A DNA stretch of 64,000 nucleotides from Allobosea lathyri (GTDB lineage Bacteria > Pseudomonadota > Alphaproteobacteria > Rhizobiales > Beijerinckiaceae), in contig NZ_FNUY01000003.1 in the NCBI RefSeq assembly GCF_900108245.1, positions 1 to 64,000 on the forward strand, written 5' to 3'. Numbering within the stretch: position 1 is the first letter of the stretch; each line of letters starts with the position of its first letter. The position numbers and the translations under genes are program-made. The notes under the pieces were generated by a model, which saw only the letters and a program-made list of their open reading frames with translations, was not told the origin of the DNA and did not search any database. Below, piece after piece: positions 36,731 to 45,396 of the stretch.

Positions 36731-37349
36731 GGCACGCGGCCGGCTGGCTGCGTGGACCGTCATCCTTGCCGTTGCTGCGGTGCCGGTCATCGCGGCTGCG
36801 GCGAGCCCGTTGCAGGCAGGCCGCGAACTGCTCTGGGTTACAGGTGGCATGGCTGGCGTCGTGGCGTTGAGCCTGCTGTTCGTGCAACCTCTCCTGAAGG
36901 CGGCTGCGCCGGCCTTGCTGCCGGCGAGATCGGGAACCCTCTGGCACCGCTGGGCCGGCATCGCGATTGCCGTCCTGGTCGGCCTGCATATCGGAGCGCT
37001 CTATCTCTACAGCCCCGATGACATCACCGACGCGCTGTTGCTGGTGGCGCCCACGCCGTTCTCGCTCTACGGGGTGATCAGCCTGTGGTGCCTGGTGCTG
37101 ACGGTCCTGCTGGTCGCGACCCGGCGACGGCTGGGCCTCGCCAAGCGATGGTGGCGCGTTCTTCATAGTGTCCTTGCGGTGGCGATCGTCAGCGCCGGCG
37201 TCATTCACGCCGTGCTGATCGAAGGGGCGATGGAGGAATTCTCCAAATTGGCCGTTTGCGCCGCTGCCCTTGCGACGACGACGGCCGGCGCGTTGGAGAT
37301 CAACCTCTTCGGCCCATTGCGCCGCCGCCGGAAACTGCAAAGCGCATAG
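36711..37349 (+). CDS. Ferric-reductase-like membrane protein (putative bis-heme b)
   Basis: 212 residues with six or so membrane helices. His79 and His93 lie in one helix (HRWAGIAIAVLVGLHIGALY) and His152 and His166 in another (HSVLAVAIVSAGVIHAVL). Both pairs have the H-x13-H spacing that ligates two stacked b hemes in ferric reductases, NADPH oxidases and MsrQ-type proteins. No FAD/NAD domain is attached. It overlaps the Tat-exported gene by 20 bp, suggesting it passes electrons to or from that partner. The tRNA lies 123 bp downstream. Confidence 0.78.
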   Translation: MRPARVEARGRLAAWTVILAVAAVPVIAAAASPLQAGRELLWVTGGMAGVVALSLLFVQPLLKAAAPALLPARSGTLWHRWAGIAIAVLVGLHIGALYLYSPDDITDALLLVAPTPFSLYGVISLWCLVLTVLLVATRRRLGLAKRWWRVLHSVLAVAIVSAGVIHAVLIEGAMEEFSKLAVCAAALATTTAGALEINLFGPLRRRRKLQSA

Positions 37350-37472
37350 GCGGCCCCGCATCTGGGCGCGCCCCGCATGGCCATCCGCTCGTCGTGGGCC
37401 GCGCGGGCGCGTTCGAAGACCTGCGCATATTGGCCGTTGCGCACATTGCCGGCCGAATGCTACGGCTGCCGC

Positions 37473-37548
37473 GGGCCGGTAGCTCAATGGTTAGAGCTCG
37501 CTGCTCATAACAGCGCCGGTGCCGGTTCGAGTCCGGCCCGGCCCACCA
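37473..37548 (+). tRNA. tRNA with CAT anticodon (probably tRNA-Ile2, possibly Met)
   Basis: 76 nt with CCA encoded. The acceptor stem GGGCCGG pairs with CCGGCCC, the D arm is AGCTC/GAGCT, the anticodon stem CGCTG/CAGCG holds loop CTCATAA, and the T arm is GCCGG-TTCGAGT-CCGGC. With a CAT anticodon it is elongator Met or the lysidine-modified Ile2; the overall sequence looks more like Ile2. It lacks initiator features. An accessory low-GC patch begins just downstream. Confidence 0.95.
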
Positions 37549-37715
37549 TTTTCAGTGCCTTAGTCCCATGTCTCTGCCGGTGGGGCATTCTGGTGAGGCA
37601 TTCAGGTGTTCAATCCGACCTATCTTCAGTTATTGCAGCTGGTGTGATTCATGGCGGCTTTATATCTCGGATGTAATGTCTCGAACCTCAAATCTTAGGC
37701 AATATTTTAGTATTA

Positions 37716-38525
37716 TTATTTCAGTTTATAGCCGGCGGCCTTTAGTTCTTTTGTAAGAGCCCACGCGATATCTTCTATCGACCGATCAAAGCGTTTGTAT
37801 ATCAATCCACTTAAGTCGCTGGGTAAGACTACGTCTCCCCTATATAAGCAGCATGTCCTTGATCGACCAAGGCGACCAACAAAGAATCCAAATTCGAATA
37901 TTACGTTTGGCCTAGCTCGCTGTTCTTTTTTTCGTTCGGTATCAGGTTTAAGATCCTCGGGCGTTAGGTATGCCACTTCGTCTGGTGTCAGCAGGATAAC
38001 TGCGAAGCCAACATCTGAGTAGTGCTCGAACTTCTCGATCAGCGTGCGTCCACCATCAGCCTGTCGGTGAAGGACGATAGGTTCAAGACCCATCTCCGCT
38101 AGCAGTATTTCAAGATCCTGTTTAGCCTTCTCATCATGCCCGTGAACAACAAAAACTTTGTTTGACAAGGCCATTGGCGCTGTCGCGTCCGTACGATCCA
38201 GAATTACCTCACCAAATGTGTCTTGCTCCAGAACTTGTAGTGCGGCTTGAAGTGCTCCGATATAGTATGATTTTGCCTGGTCAAATTTATCGTTACTATT
38301 TCCAATGAGAACAACAGAGTTTGCCGCTTGAATCAACCTGATTGGAGCAGATTTAGGCTCGAACAAATTTTCAATCGCTCCACTTACCCGTGTTCTCCAA
38401 GCTACCCAGTCCGAGGTGAAAGCCTTCGTGTTGCCGTATTGTGATTTTGATGAAAAATTCTCAAATGTGAATTTCAATCCGATAGACAGCAACTGCTCAA
38501 TCTTCTCCTTCGGCTTGTTCAACAC
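37716..38525 (-). CDS. TIR-like (PF10137, CAP12/Pycsar-type) putative defence protein
   Basis: 269 residues with a GTG start preceded by GGAGCA. Residues 1-110 form an uncharacterised helical N-terminal domain. Residues ~123-245 match the predicted nucleotide-binding TIR-like family: KVFVVHGHDEKAKQDLEILL, TLIEKFEHYSDVGFAVILLTPD and ARPNVIFEFGFFVGRLGRSR. Family members act as NAD+-degrading effectors in CBASS/Pycsar anti-phage systems; E164 or E167 is the probable catalytic acid. No cyclase gene is adjacent, so it is stand-alone. Its base composition is clearly more AT-rich than the surroundings, and a tRNA and an integrase-like remnant flank it, signs of horizontal acquisition. Confidence 0.85.
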   Translation of the reverse strand: MLNKPKEKIEQLLSIGLKFTFENFSSKSQYGNTKAFTSDWVAWRTRVSGAIENLFEPKSAPIRLIQAANSVVLIGNSNDKFDQAKSYYIGALQAALQVLEQDTFGEVILDRTDATAPMALSNKVFVVHGHDEKAKQDLEILLAEMGLEPIVLHRQADGGRTLIEKFEHYSDVGFAVILLTPDEVAYLTPEDLKPDTERKKEQRARPNVIFEFGFFVGRLGRSRTCCLYRGDVVLPSDLSGLIYKRFDRSIEDIAWALTKELKAAGYKLK

Positions 38526-38544
38526 ACTGCTCCAGTGATTCGAT

Positions 38545-38860
38545 GTGCGGCACTTGCGTAACCTCTATCTAGCACTTGATGAGCCTAGCCAGTCAGCGGA
38601 AACGTTGATTGAGGCCGGTGCAAAGCGGGGTACGCGCTATGATGATATCCGTGCGCTGTTGAGGCAGCATTTCCAAGCACTATTCGATCAGCGCGGAGCA
38701 GATCGCTGCATCAGGCCGCTTGAGCGCTGAGGACAAATCGGCCCTAGCCGCCGGTCCCGCTTTGCCGGAGTTCTCGATCACGCTGGAGAAGATCGCGGAA
38801 TTCATCGCCAAGTATGATCTCGACATAAAGCCCGGTTCAGAACGCTATGGCTGGCTCTGA
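38545..38860 (+). pseudogene. Decayed gene, possibly N-terminal integrase fragment
   Basis: Two coding-like pieces in different frames. Frame 1 from 38545 reads LRNLYLALDEPSQSAETLIE and YDDIRALLRQHFQALFDQ. From about 38690 the +1 frame continues SAEQIAASGRLSAEDKSALA to ITLEKIAEFIAKYDLDI and stops at 38860. The mix (Y.DIR.L...HF..L, then ..IA.SG.LS.ED..AL) resembles the region before the SAM-like domain of phage-type tyrosine recombinases. No catalytic domain follows, so it is a truncated, frameshifted remnant. Assignment is tentative. Confidence 0.5.
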
Positions 38861-39538
38861 CCGGAAGGCCAGCTTGCCGCGCGCGCCTCATCAGGGTTGC
38901 GCGGTCCCCTGAACGCTGCGCAGGAGGTATCCAGGATACGGACGAACGGGACCCTTCTTCAATTACCGAAAGGCATTCCCGAACATGTCTGTCTGACGAG
39001 CAGGCGCGCCAACGCCCGGCTGCATATAGGCCGGCCCATCCGCTCTTTTGCTGGGAACGGTATCCTGTGTGACGCAACCGACCGGCCCGAGAAGGATGAG
39101 CACCACGGTGATACCTCGTTTCAGCACAGCAAACTCCATCATTACATTCCGGAACCAGCGCTAGACGTCTTCTTCGGACAGGCCCGCTTTTCGCCTACCA
39201 TTCGTCCGACCATGAAGTCGGAAAACCGTCCCCTGGGACGATCTGCGAGGTGAGATCGACGTGCCGGGTTTCGTTGTAACATGATGGCAGGCACAACGGC
39301 GACAACCGAAAGCAGACATGCCTAAGGTCCGGCTTGGGGCGATTGCTGAAGTTGAAGTCGATCGCCTGGACCAATCGGCTCGCGCCGCTCGTGCGCGGAC
39401 GTGGGGCGTTGTTCAGATATGCTGACGTTCGCGAGGTGCGACGTAAGGGAGATGCCGTTGACGGGCAGTATCCGCTTTAAGTCGACTGTCGTGGATATGC
39501 CACGCATGATACCGTCTTCCAAAATTGGGGGACTGCCA
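38861..39538. other. Gene-poor stretch of the accessory patch
   Basis: No gene I can support. The longest frames (38897-39253 plus, and the upstream part of 39401-39787) have no recognisable domain or good ribosome site. The DNA is mixed in composition and looks like decayed sequence between the integrase-like remnant and the small secreted protein gene. No repeat of families A-D and no tRNA-end duplication was found by eye. Confidence 0.4.
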
Positions 39539-39787
39539 ATGACACGCCTCGGGGCTCCGGGCTTTGCCGTTTCGTTGATTTTGCTGGCTGGTCCCGCGGC
39601 CGCCCAGCAAATCCACAGCCGGGAGCCCGCCAAGGGATTGATAAGCCCCGGGCAAAAGGTGCTGGTCGACAATGGCAGGTGCCCGCGCGGGCAAATTCTT
39701 GAGGTCACCGGCGGCACGAATCCAGGCCGAAGAGGTCGTCAGGGCCAATCCACCGAGCGCGAGCGCCGCTGTATTCCGCGCATCTGA
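39539..39787 (+). CDS. Small secreted protein, DUF6719-like
   Basis: 82 residues. A signal peptide (MTRLGAPGFAVSLILLAGPA, cut near AAAQ) precedes a short basic mature part with VLVDNGRCPRGQILEVTGG and RERRCIPR; the two cysteines could pair. Similar short exported proteins with the K.L.DNG.CP.G.I.E..GG pattern occur in Bradyrhizobium and relatives (DUF6719 as I recall). Function unknown. The start at 39539 is preferred because it opens the signal peptide. Confidence 0.68.
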   Translation: MTRLGAPGFAVSLILLAGPAAAQQIHSREPAKGLISPGQKVLVDNGRCPRGQILEVTGGTNPGRRGRQGQSTERERRCIPRI

Positions 39788-39825
39788 GCATCGTGCGCTT
39801 GCGACCCGTCGTGGTCGAGCCGTGC

Positions 39826-40827
39826 CTAGCCGAACTGCGACTGCTCCCGAAACTGGCGCGGCGTCACGCCCGTCATCCGGCGGAAGGCGCGGCTGAAATG
39901 TGCGGGATCGGTGTAGCCGGAGGAAAAGGCGACGTCGATGATCCTGCAATCGGTGTCGCGCAGCAGCCGGCTCGCGTTCTCGTATCTGACAGTGTCGAGT
40001 ATGTCCGAGTAGGACAGTCCGATAAGGGCGAGCTTGCGCTGAAGCGTCCGCGTGCTGACGCCCGCGATCTCGGCGATGTCGGCAAGAGCCGTTTTTCCGT
40101 CGTCTAGATAGGCCGGCAGCATCAGCTTGAGCAATTCGACGATGTCGTAGGCGGAAGGGCCGTCCTGGCTGTCGCGCGGCGGTGCAAACAGGGCGGTCGA
40201 ACGGTTGGGGAGGCTGAGGAGCGCGATCGGCAGGCTGATCCAGGCGGCATGCTGGCCCGATAAAAACCGTACATTCGGCCAAAAGGCTCGCGTCGCCGGG
40301 CTCGGCGTATAAGACGATTCAAAGGCGATCGCCGTCGGCATCCAGTCAGGCGCTGCGAATTGCCTGATGATGTAGACCGCGAAAATGTTCTGGATCCATT
40401 GCGCGTATTTCAGATGCAGCAGCCCCTGTGTCCCGGCAAGCCTGCTGCAGACCCGCACATGATCCGCGTCATGTTCGATCCACATGCTCAAAATGGTGTC
40501 TTCCCGCGACGCCCAATAACAGGCGTGGCGGAGCGCGACGAGCAGCGTCGGTGAATGCGCGATCAGGGCCCGTGTTTCCTCCCTCATATGGGAGAAATGC
40601 AGGCGTTGTGCAGCGAGAAAGCCGAAATCCGCGATGCCCTGGGTTCTCTGGGCGGTTTCGACGAAGCGCAGCGCCGGCAGGAGCGGCAGGTATAGATTGC
40701 TCTTTTCGGCCAGGGACGATGGCAGCCGGGCGCGCTCCAGAAGCGTCTCCGTGGGGGCGCCGATATCGTCGAGGATGCTGACGAAGGGCAGCAGGAACTG
40801 GCCGCGCGTCAAAGGGATATCAGCCAT
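39826..40827 (-). CDS. AraC-family transcriptional regulator
   Basis: 333 residues. The N-terminal ~200 residues resemble the arabinose-binding-type domain of OruR/ArgR-like AraC proteins (SILDDIGAPTETLLERARLP). The C-terminal double helix-turn-helix reads DIAEIAGVSTRTLQRKLALI and DVAFSSGYTDPAHFSRAFRR. GGAGG lies 4 nt upstream of the start at 40827. It is divergent from the acid phosphatase gene 150 bp away, a plausible target together with the following DUF1254 gene. Confidence 0.9.
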   Translation of the reverse strand: MADIPLTRGQFLLPFVSILDDIGAPTETLLERARLPSSLAEKSNLYLPLLPALRFVETAQRTQGIADFGFLAAQRLHFSHMREETRALIAHSPTLLVALRHACYWASREDTILSMWIEHDADHVRVCSRLAGTQGLLHLKYAQWIQNIFAVYIIRQFAAPDWMPTAIAFESSYTPSPATRAFWPNVRFLSGQHAAWISLPIALLSLPNRSTALFAPPRDSQDGPSAYDIVELLKLMLPAYLDDGKTALADIAEIAGVSTRTLQRKLALIGLSYSDILDTVRYENASRLLRDTDCRIIDVAFSSGYTDPAHFSRAFRRMTGVTPRQFREQSQFG

Positions 40828-40976
40828 CGGACCTCCTTTCACAAGACCGAATCCCGGAGGAATCGCGACCGGCAGGGTAGAGAATAGCCGGTCGTGATTG
40901 GCGCGAAATGGCAAGACGGACAGGCTGCCCATGCACGAAATGCCGGCGGCGGCAGCGATGTCGAAAGGAACTGGAC

Positions 40977-41810
40977 ATGTCGATGACCGGGAATGCGGTT
41001 CGGGCCGCGCATATTTCCCTGCTTGCGCTGCTCGCGCTCTGCGGGCAGGCCCTGGCGCAGGCGGGCGAAACGCAGTCCAAGGTCACCGACCCGCATTTCA
41101 AGATCGCGCCCGGCTATCTCAAGCGGTCCGAGCTGCCGGACAGTCTCGTCCTGCTCGGCCCGCCACCCGAGAAGGGCTCCGCTGCGCTGGCCCGGGACGA
41201 GGAAGCGCGCCAAGCGACGCTTCCCCTGCGCAACACCGAGCGCTGGAAGCTCGCCTACACCGACGCCGATCTCGCCTTTCCGCAGGCGGCCGACAACTTC
41301 TCCTGCGCCATGGGTGTCAGGATCGACAGCAAGCAGACCCCGCGCCTCCACGCGATGATGCTGAAGACGCTGTCGGATTTCGGCCTCTCCACCTATGGCG
41401 TGAAGAACAGATACAACCGGGTCCGCCCCTTCGTGGTGCACAACGAAGCGACCTGCCGGGCGGATCAGGAGGTGATCCTGCGGAGCGACGGCTCCTACCC
41501 GTCCGGCCACACCGCGGCCGGTTGGGGCTGGGCTCTCGTGTTCGCGCAGATCAATCCCGAGCGCGCGGATGCGCTGCTCAAGCGCGGCATCGAATTCGGG
41601 CAGAGCCGCGTGATCTGCGACGCGCATTGGCAGAGCGATGTCGATGCGGGCCGGATCATGGGCGCGGCGACGGTCGCACGGCTGCAGACCGATGCGACTT
41701 TCCTCGCCGATCTCAAGGCCGCGAAAGCGGAGGTGAAGGCGGCGAAGGCGAAGCCGGTGTCCTCGACGCCCGAATGCGCCGCGGAGGCTGCCGCGCTGTC
41801 CGCGCGGTAG
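40977..41810 (+). CDS. Class A non-specific acid phosphatase (PhoN-like)
   Basis: 277 residues, with a signal peptide (ISLLALLALCGQALAQ), acting in the periplasm. The three PAP2-type phosphatase motifs are present: KNRYNRVRP (K-x6-R-P), GSYPSGHT and SRVICDAHWQSDVDAGR. GSYPSGHT is the class A signature. It hydrolyses organic phosphomonoesters at acid pH. The C-terminal AKAEVKAAKAKP tail is low complexity. The start at 40977 has AAAGGAAC upstream. Divergent from an AraC gene. Confidence 0.93.
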   Translation: MSMTGNAVRAAHISLLALLALCGQALAQAGETQSKVTDPHFKIAPGYLKRSELPDSLVLLGPPPEKGSAALARDEEARQATLPLRNTERWKLAYTDADLAFPQAADNFSCAMGVRIDSKQTPRLHAMMLKTLSDFGLSTYGVKNRYNRVRPFVVHNEATCRADQEVILRSDGSYPSGHTAAGWGWALVFAQINPERADALLKRGIEFGQSRVICDAHWQSDVDAGRIMGAATVARLQTDATFLADLKAAKAEVKAAKAKPVSSTPECAAEAAALSAR

Positions 41811-41909
41811 GGCGCATCACAGCCGACGATCAGCCGAAGCACCGGCGTGGACCCATCCGGTCTTGCCCGATGAGCAAATGCATCAAGAATGCCAATGAGG
41901 TACCGTTCA

Positions 41910-42923
41910 ATGCGAATGACGATGGTCTACAGCCTGAGTTTCCTGGCTCTCGCGCCATGCGTGGCGTCCGCACAGCCGGTTCCGGTCAATGTCGACAACT
42001 TCAAGCGAGCCGAGACCGACTTCTATATGAGCAAAACGGTAGGCGCGGGCGGCCTCGGCAAGTTCGTTCATACCAGGGTACCGACTCCGATCGACAACCA
42101 GCCCGTCGTCCGGATGAACCGGGACACGCTCTATTCCCAGGCGCTGTTCGACCTCGATGCCGGCCCGGTGACCATCACGCTTCCCGATGCCGGCAAGCGT
42201 TTCGTCTCGATGCAGGTTATCAGCGAAGACCATTACACCCCGATGGTGGTCTACAAGCCGGGCCGCACGACGCTCACCAGGGATAAGGTCGGTACCCGCT
42301 ATGTGTTCGTCGCGGTCCGTATCCTTGTCGATCCCAACGACACCAAGGACCTCGCGCAGGTTCACGCTCTGCAAGATGCGCTGAAGGTGGAGCAGAAGTC
42401 GGTCGGCAAGTTCGAGGCCCCGAACTGGGACCTGGCTCAACAGAAAAAGATCCGTGATGCGCTCGAAGCGCTGTCGGCCGCATCTGGCAGCTTCACCAAC
42501 GCGTTCGGGCCGAAGGGAAAGGTCGATCCGGTCAACCACCTGATCGGCACGGCAGCCGGCTGGGGCGGCAATCCCGACAAGGACGCATCCTACCCCTCGG
42601 TGACCCCGGCCAAAAACGACGGCAGGACGGTCTACAAGCTCAGGGTCAAGGATGTCCCCGTCGACGCGTTCTGGTCGATCAGCGTCTATAACGACAAGGG
42701 CTTCTTCCAGAAGAACGATTACGACGCCTATTCGGTCAACAGCATCACCGGCAAGAAGAGCGTCGATGGCGCGATCGACATCCAGTTCGGCGGCTGCGAC
42801 GGCAAGATCGCGAACTGCCTGCCGATCACTCAAGGGTGGAATTACACATTCCGGCTCTACCGTCCTCAAGCCGTGGTCCTGAACGGCAAGTGGAAGATGC
42901 CGGAGGCGCAGCCTGCGTCGTAG
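41910..42923 (+). CDS. DUF1254/DUF1214 secreted protein
   Basis: About 337 residues. The signal peptide (MRMTMVYSLSFLALAPCVAS) is followed by a DUF1254 part (VRMNRDTLYSQALFDLDAGP) and a DUF1214 part (VDAFWSISVYNDKGFFQKND). This two-domain family is common in proteobacteria; its biochemical role is not settled. The start is uncertain: ATGs at 41889 and 41895 are in frame, but GAGG lies 10 nt before 41910. It follows the acid phosphatase gene by 100 bp on the same strand. Confidence 0.85.
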   Translation: MRMTMVYSLSFLALAPCVASAQPVPVNVDNFKRAETDFYMSKTVGAGGLGKFVHTRVPTPIDNQPVVRMNRDTLYSQALFDLDAGPVTITLPDAGKRFVSMQVISEDHYTPMVVYKPGRTTLTRDKVGTRYVFVAVRILVDPNDTKDLAQVHALQDALKVEQKSVGKFEAPNWDLAQQKKIRDALEALSAASGSFTNAFGPKGKVDPVNHLIGTAAGWGGNPDKDASYPSVTPAKNDGRTVYKLRVKDVPVDAFWSISVYNDKGFFQKNDYDAYSVNSITGKKSVDGAIDIQFGGCDGKIANCLPITQGWNYTFRLYRPQAVVLNGKWKMPEAQPAS

Positions 42924-43164
42924 AAGGCATCAGCTTCGCCCGTTTGGTCCGGCAAGCAGCGGTAACTTTCCCCCCGAGCTTGCCGTGGCCGAATGGTGGA
43001 ACCGGCACGGCGGTCGCCCGCTGTTCGGGGGGCGTTGCAGGTCCAGCTGCTCGGATCTGCTATTTTGCCCGAATAAAATTTGCAGGACGCTGTCGATTTC
43101 CGAAAACTCCATTCGTCGTTTCGATGCCGGCCCGATGAGGCTGGCTCAAACAAGGAGACGGACG

Positions 43165-43548
43165 ATGCGCGTCATGGTTTTGGTGAAGGCGACCGAAGAC
43201 AGCGAAAAGGGCTTTCTCCCCACGGCGGAAGCCATGGCGGCGATGGAGGAGATGGGCAAATTCAACGACGAGCTGCGCAAGGCCGGCATATTGCTGACCG
43301 CAGACGGCCTCACGCCCTCCTCGAAAGGCAAGCGTGTTGCGTTCGACGGTCGCGGCCGCACGGTCCTCGACGGGCCTTTTACCGAAACCAAGGAGCTGGT
43401 CGCGGGCTTCTGGCTCTGGGACGTCAAGGACATGGACGAGGCGGTCGCCTGGGTGAAGCGCTGCCCCAATCCGATGCCGGGACCGAGCGAGATCGAAATC
43501 CGGCCGCTCTACGAGATGGCGGATTGGCAACGGGATTCAGAAGCCTGA
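43165..43548 (+). CDS. YciI family protein (DGPF domain)
   Basis: 127 residues. MRVMVLVKATEDSEKG opens the protein; the signature DGPFTETKELVAGFWLWDV and the C-terminal EIEIRPLYEM identify the YCII/DGPF family. It is often encoded beside ECF sigma factors, but none is here. Function unknown. CAAGGAG lies 8 nt upstream of the start. The 240-bp gap before it (42924-43164) shows nothing recognisable. Confidence 0.9.
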   Translation: MRVMVLVKATEDSEKGFLPTAEAMAAMEEMGKFNDELRKAGILLTADGLTPSSKGKRVAFDGRGRTVLDGPFTETKELVAGFWLWDVKDMDEAVAWVKRCPNPMPGPSEIEIRPLYEMADWQRDSEA

Positions 43549-43597
43549 GGTGATCGAGGCTGCGGCCAGGCTCGCCTGTTGCGCGCCGTCGCCAAAG

Positions 43598-44269
43598 TCA
43601 GGCGTAAGCAACCCAGCCGCGGAACGCGAAGCCGGCGTAGAACAGGTCGACCCCGCTGAAACCGGCATCGCGCAGGAGCTGTTCGTCGTCCTCGGGGGCG
43701 AGAATTGGCAATTGCGCCGCGATCGCGGCCCGCGCATTCTCCGCCTGCGACGGCTCGACGCCGGAAGCGATCGCGAAGGCGGCATACCGTGCGAGCCACA
43801 GGTCACGCTCGCCAGAGCCCTGCGGGAAGCTGAAATGGGCGACCGCGAAAGGTGCGCCGGGCTTCAGGCGGCGCCGGACCTCCCTGAGCGTGCGCAGGCG
43901 CTCCTCGCGTTCGACGAAATGCAGGGTCAGGATGCATGTCGCGGCATCGAACGGGCCGTCCGGCGCGCTGTCGATGAACCCATGATGCAATTGCGTGCGG
44001 GCGGCGAGGGGGCCCAGCGTCGTCTTTGCGAGGTCGATCATCGCGGCGGATGGATCGACCCCATCGAACGACCAGCCGGCCTTGGCCTCGGCGAAGGCCT
44101 TGATCTCCAGCCCGCCGCCTGCGCCGAGAACCAGCACCTGCGCATCGTCGGGCGCGCGCTCGGCGAGGAGAAGCATGACCATGCGCTGCAGGTCGGCGAA
44201 GCCGGGCACGAGACGGGGTGGCCCTTCGGCATAGCGCGTGACGGCCTGCGGGTCTGAGAATGGCTTCAT
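43598..44269 (-). CDS. Class I SAM-dependent methyltransferase
   Basis: 223 residues. QVLVLGAGGGLEIKAFAE is motif I, FDGVDPSAAMIDLAK post-I, FDAATCILTLHFV motif II, and LKPGAPFAVAHFSFP motif III. The longer open frame to 44494 includes non-coding-looking sequence, so MKPFSDPQAVTRYAEG at 44269 is chosen. The target is unknown. It converges with the YciI gene. Confidence 0.85.
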   Translation of the reverse strand: MKPFSDPQAVTRYAEGPPRLVPGFADLQRMVMLLLAERAPDDAQVLVLGAGGGLEIKAFAEAKAGWSFDGVDPSAAMIDLAKTTLGPLAARTQLHHGFIDSAPDGPFDAATCILTLHFVEREERLRTLREVRRRLKPGAPFAVAHFSFPQGSGERDLWLARYAAFAIASGVEPSQAENARAAIAAQLPILAPEDDEQLLRDAGFSGVDLFYAGFAFRGWVAYA

Positions 44270-44426
44270 GCTCGGGTGGGTATCATACCCGGAGCCGGTT
44301 CGTGAATGTCCGGGTTGGGGGGGGCGGCTCGCGAAGGCAAACGCGGGCCGGCCAGTCCTGAGGTTGCCTCGCGGGGCGCTGTCCGCGAGGCCGCCTCGGC
44401 TCCTCGCGGACTGGATGTACGGGAGG

Positions 44427-45173
44427 TCAGACCGTGAGCTTGCCGGCCTTGGCCGCGGCATAGCGTTCGTTGACCTTGGCCCAGTTGACCACATTCCACC
44501 AGTTCTTGAGATAGTCGGCGCGGCGGTTCTGGTATTTCAGGTAGTAGGCGTGCTCCCAGACGTCGTTGCCGAACAGGACCATATGCTTGTCCATGATCGG
44601 GCTGTCCTGGTTGGGCCTGGGGAGCAAAGCGAGCTTGCCCGCCTTGTCGACGGTGACGAAAACCCAGCCCGAACCGAAGACGCGCAGGCCCGCCGCCTCG
44701 AAATCGGTCTTGAACTTGTCGAAGCCGCCGAGGTCCTTGGTGATCGCTGCCGCGACGTCGCCGGTGGGCGCGCCGCCTGCGCCGGGGCCCATGATCTCCC
44801 AGAACATGGTGTGGTTGGCGTGGCCGCCGCCGGCATTGCGGATCGCCGGGCGCAAGGCCTCGGGAACCTGGGTGATATTGGCGAGTAGCTCGTTGATCGG
44901 GGTCTTGGCGATCATGCCGTTGTCCTTGGCGGCGGCGTTCAAGCCGGCGACATAGGCGGCGTGGTGGCGGGTGTAGTGGATGTCCATCGTGGTCGCGTCG
45001 ATATGCGGCTCCAGCGCGGCGGCCTCATAGGCGCGCTTGGGCAGCGAGAACGGGCCCGCGGGTGCAGCGGGCGCCGCGGCCTGCGCCCAGACCCTGGGGG
45101 CGGCGGCGACCATGACGGCGCCTGCACCAAGGCCGAAGAGCGAGCGGCGGGAAAGCGAAGTCGGGATGCTCAT
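44427..45173 (-). CDS. Tat-exported Fe/Mn superoxide dismutase
   Basis: 248 residues. SRRSLFGLGAGAVMVAAAPR is a twin-arginine signal, so the folded enzyme is exported to the periplasm, less usual than cytosolic SodB. Metal ligands and family blocks are visible: DIHYTRHHAAYVAG, GGGHANHTMFWEIMGP, GSGWVFV, PNQDSPIM and FGNDVWEHAYYLKYQNRRADYL. Fe versus Mn use cannot be read. GGAGG lies 7 nt before the start at 45173; the frame to 45398 is an upstream extension. Confidence 0.93.
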   Translation of the reverse strand: MSIPTSLSRRSLFGLGAGAVMVAAAPRVWAQAAAPAAPAGPFSLPKRAYEAAALEPHIDATTMDIHYTRHHAAYVAGLNAAAKDNGMIAKTPINELLANITQVPEALRPAIRNAGGGHANHTMFWEIMGPGAGGAPTGDVAAAITKDLGGFDKFKTDFEAAGLRVFGSGWVFVTVDKAGKLALLPRPNQDSPIMDKHMVLFGNDVWEHAYYLKYQNRRADYLKNWWNVVNWAKVNERYAAAKAGKLTV

Positions 45174-45396
45174 GTTTATCCTCCATCGGCCGATGCAGCA
45201 GGGCCGGCCTTGCCCCAAGGTTATGCATATAACGATCTCATGGATGCAGCGGAGTATACTTTTCGCGCGGCGATGGGTTCCGCGCGCCAAGCCCACCGGA
45301 CACATCGCCACGGGCGCCCGGCATCGCTGCTTTTGCAGGGAGGGCCGGGCCGGTTTCGCATGACGGGGCAATGGGCATCTCTGCCATAGTGGCGCC

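Noticed and set aside
38897..39253. 118-codon plus-strand frame in the accessory patch
   Set aside because: No domain resemblance, irregular codon use and no convincing ribosome site.
37549..39538. Direct repeat of the tRNA 3' end marking an att site of the accessory patch
   Set aside because: I searched by eye for a copy of the TTCGAGTCCGGCCC end downstream and found none; the boundary may have decayed.
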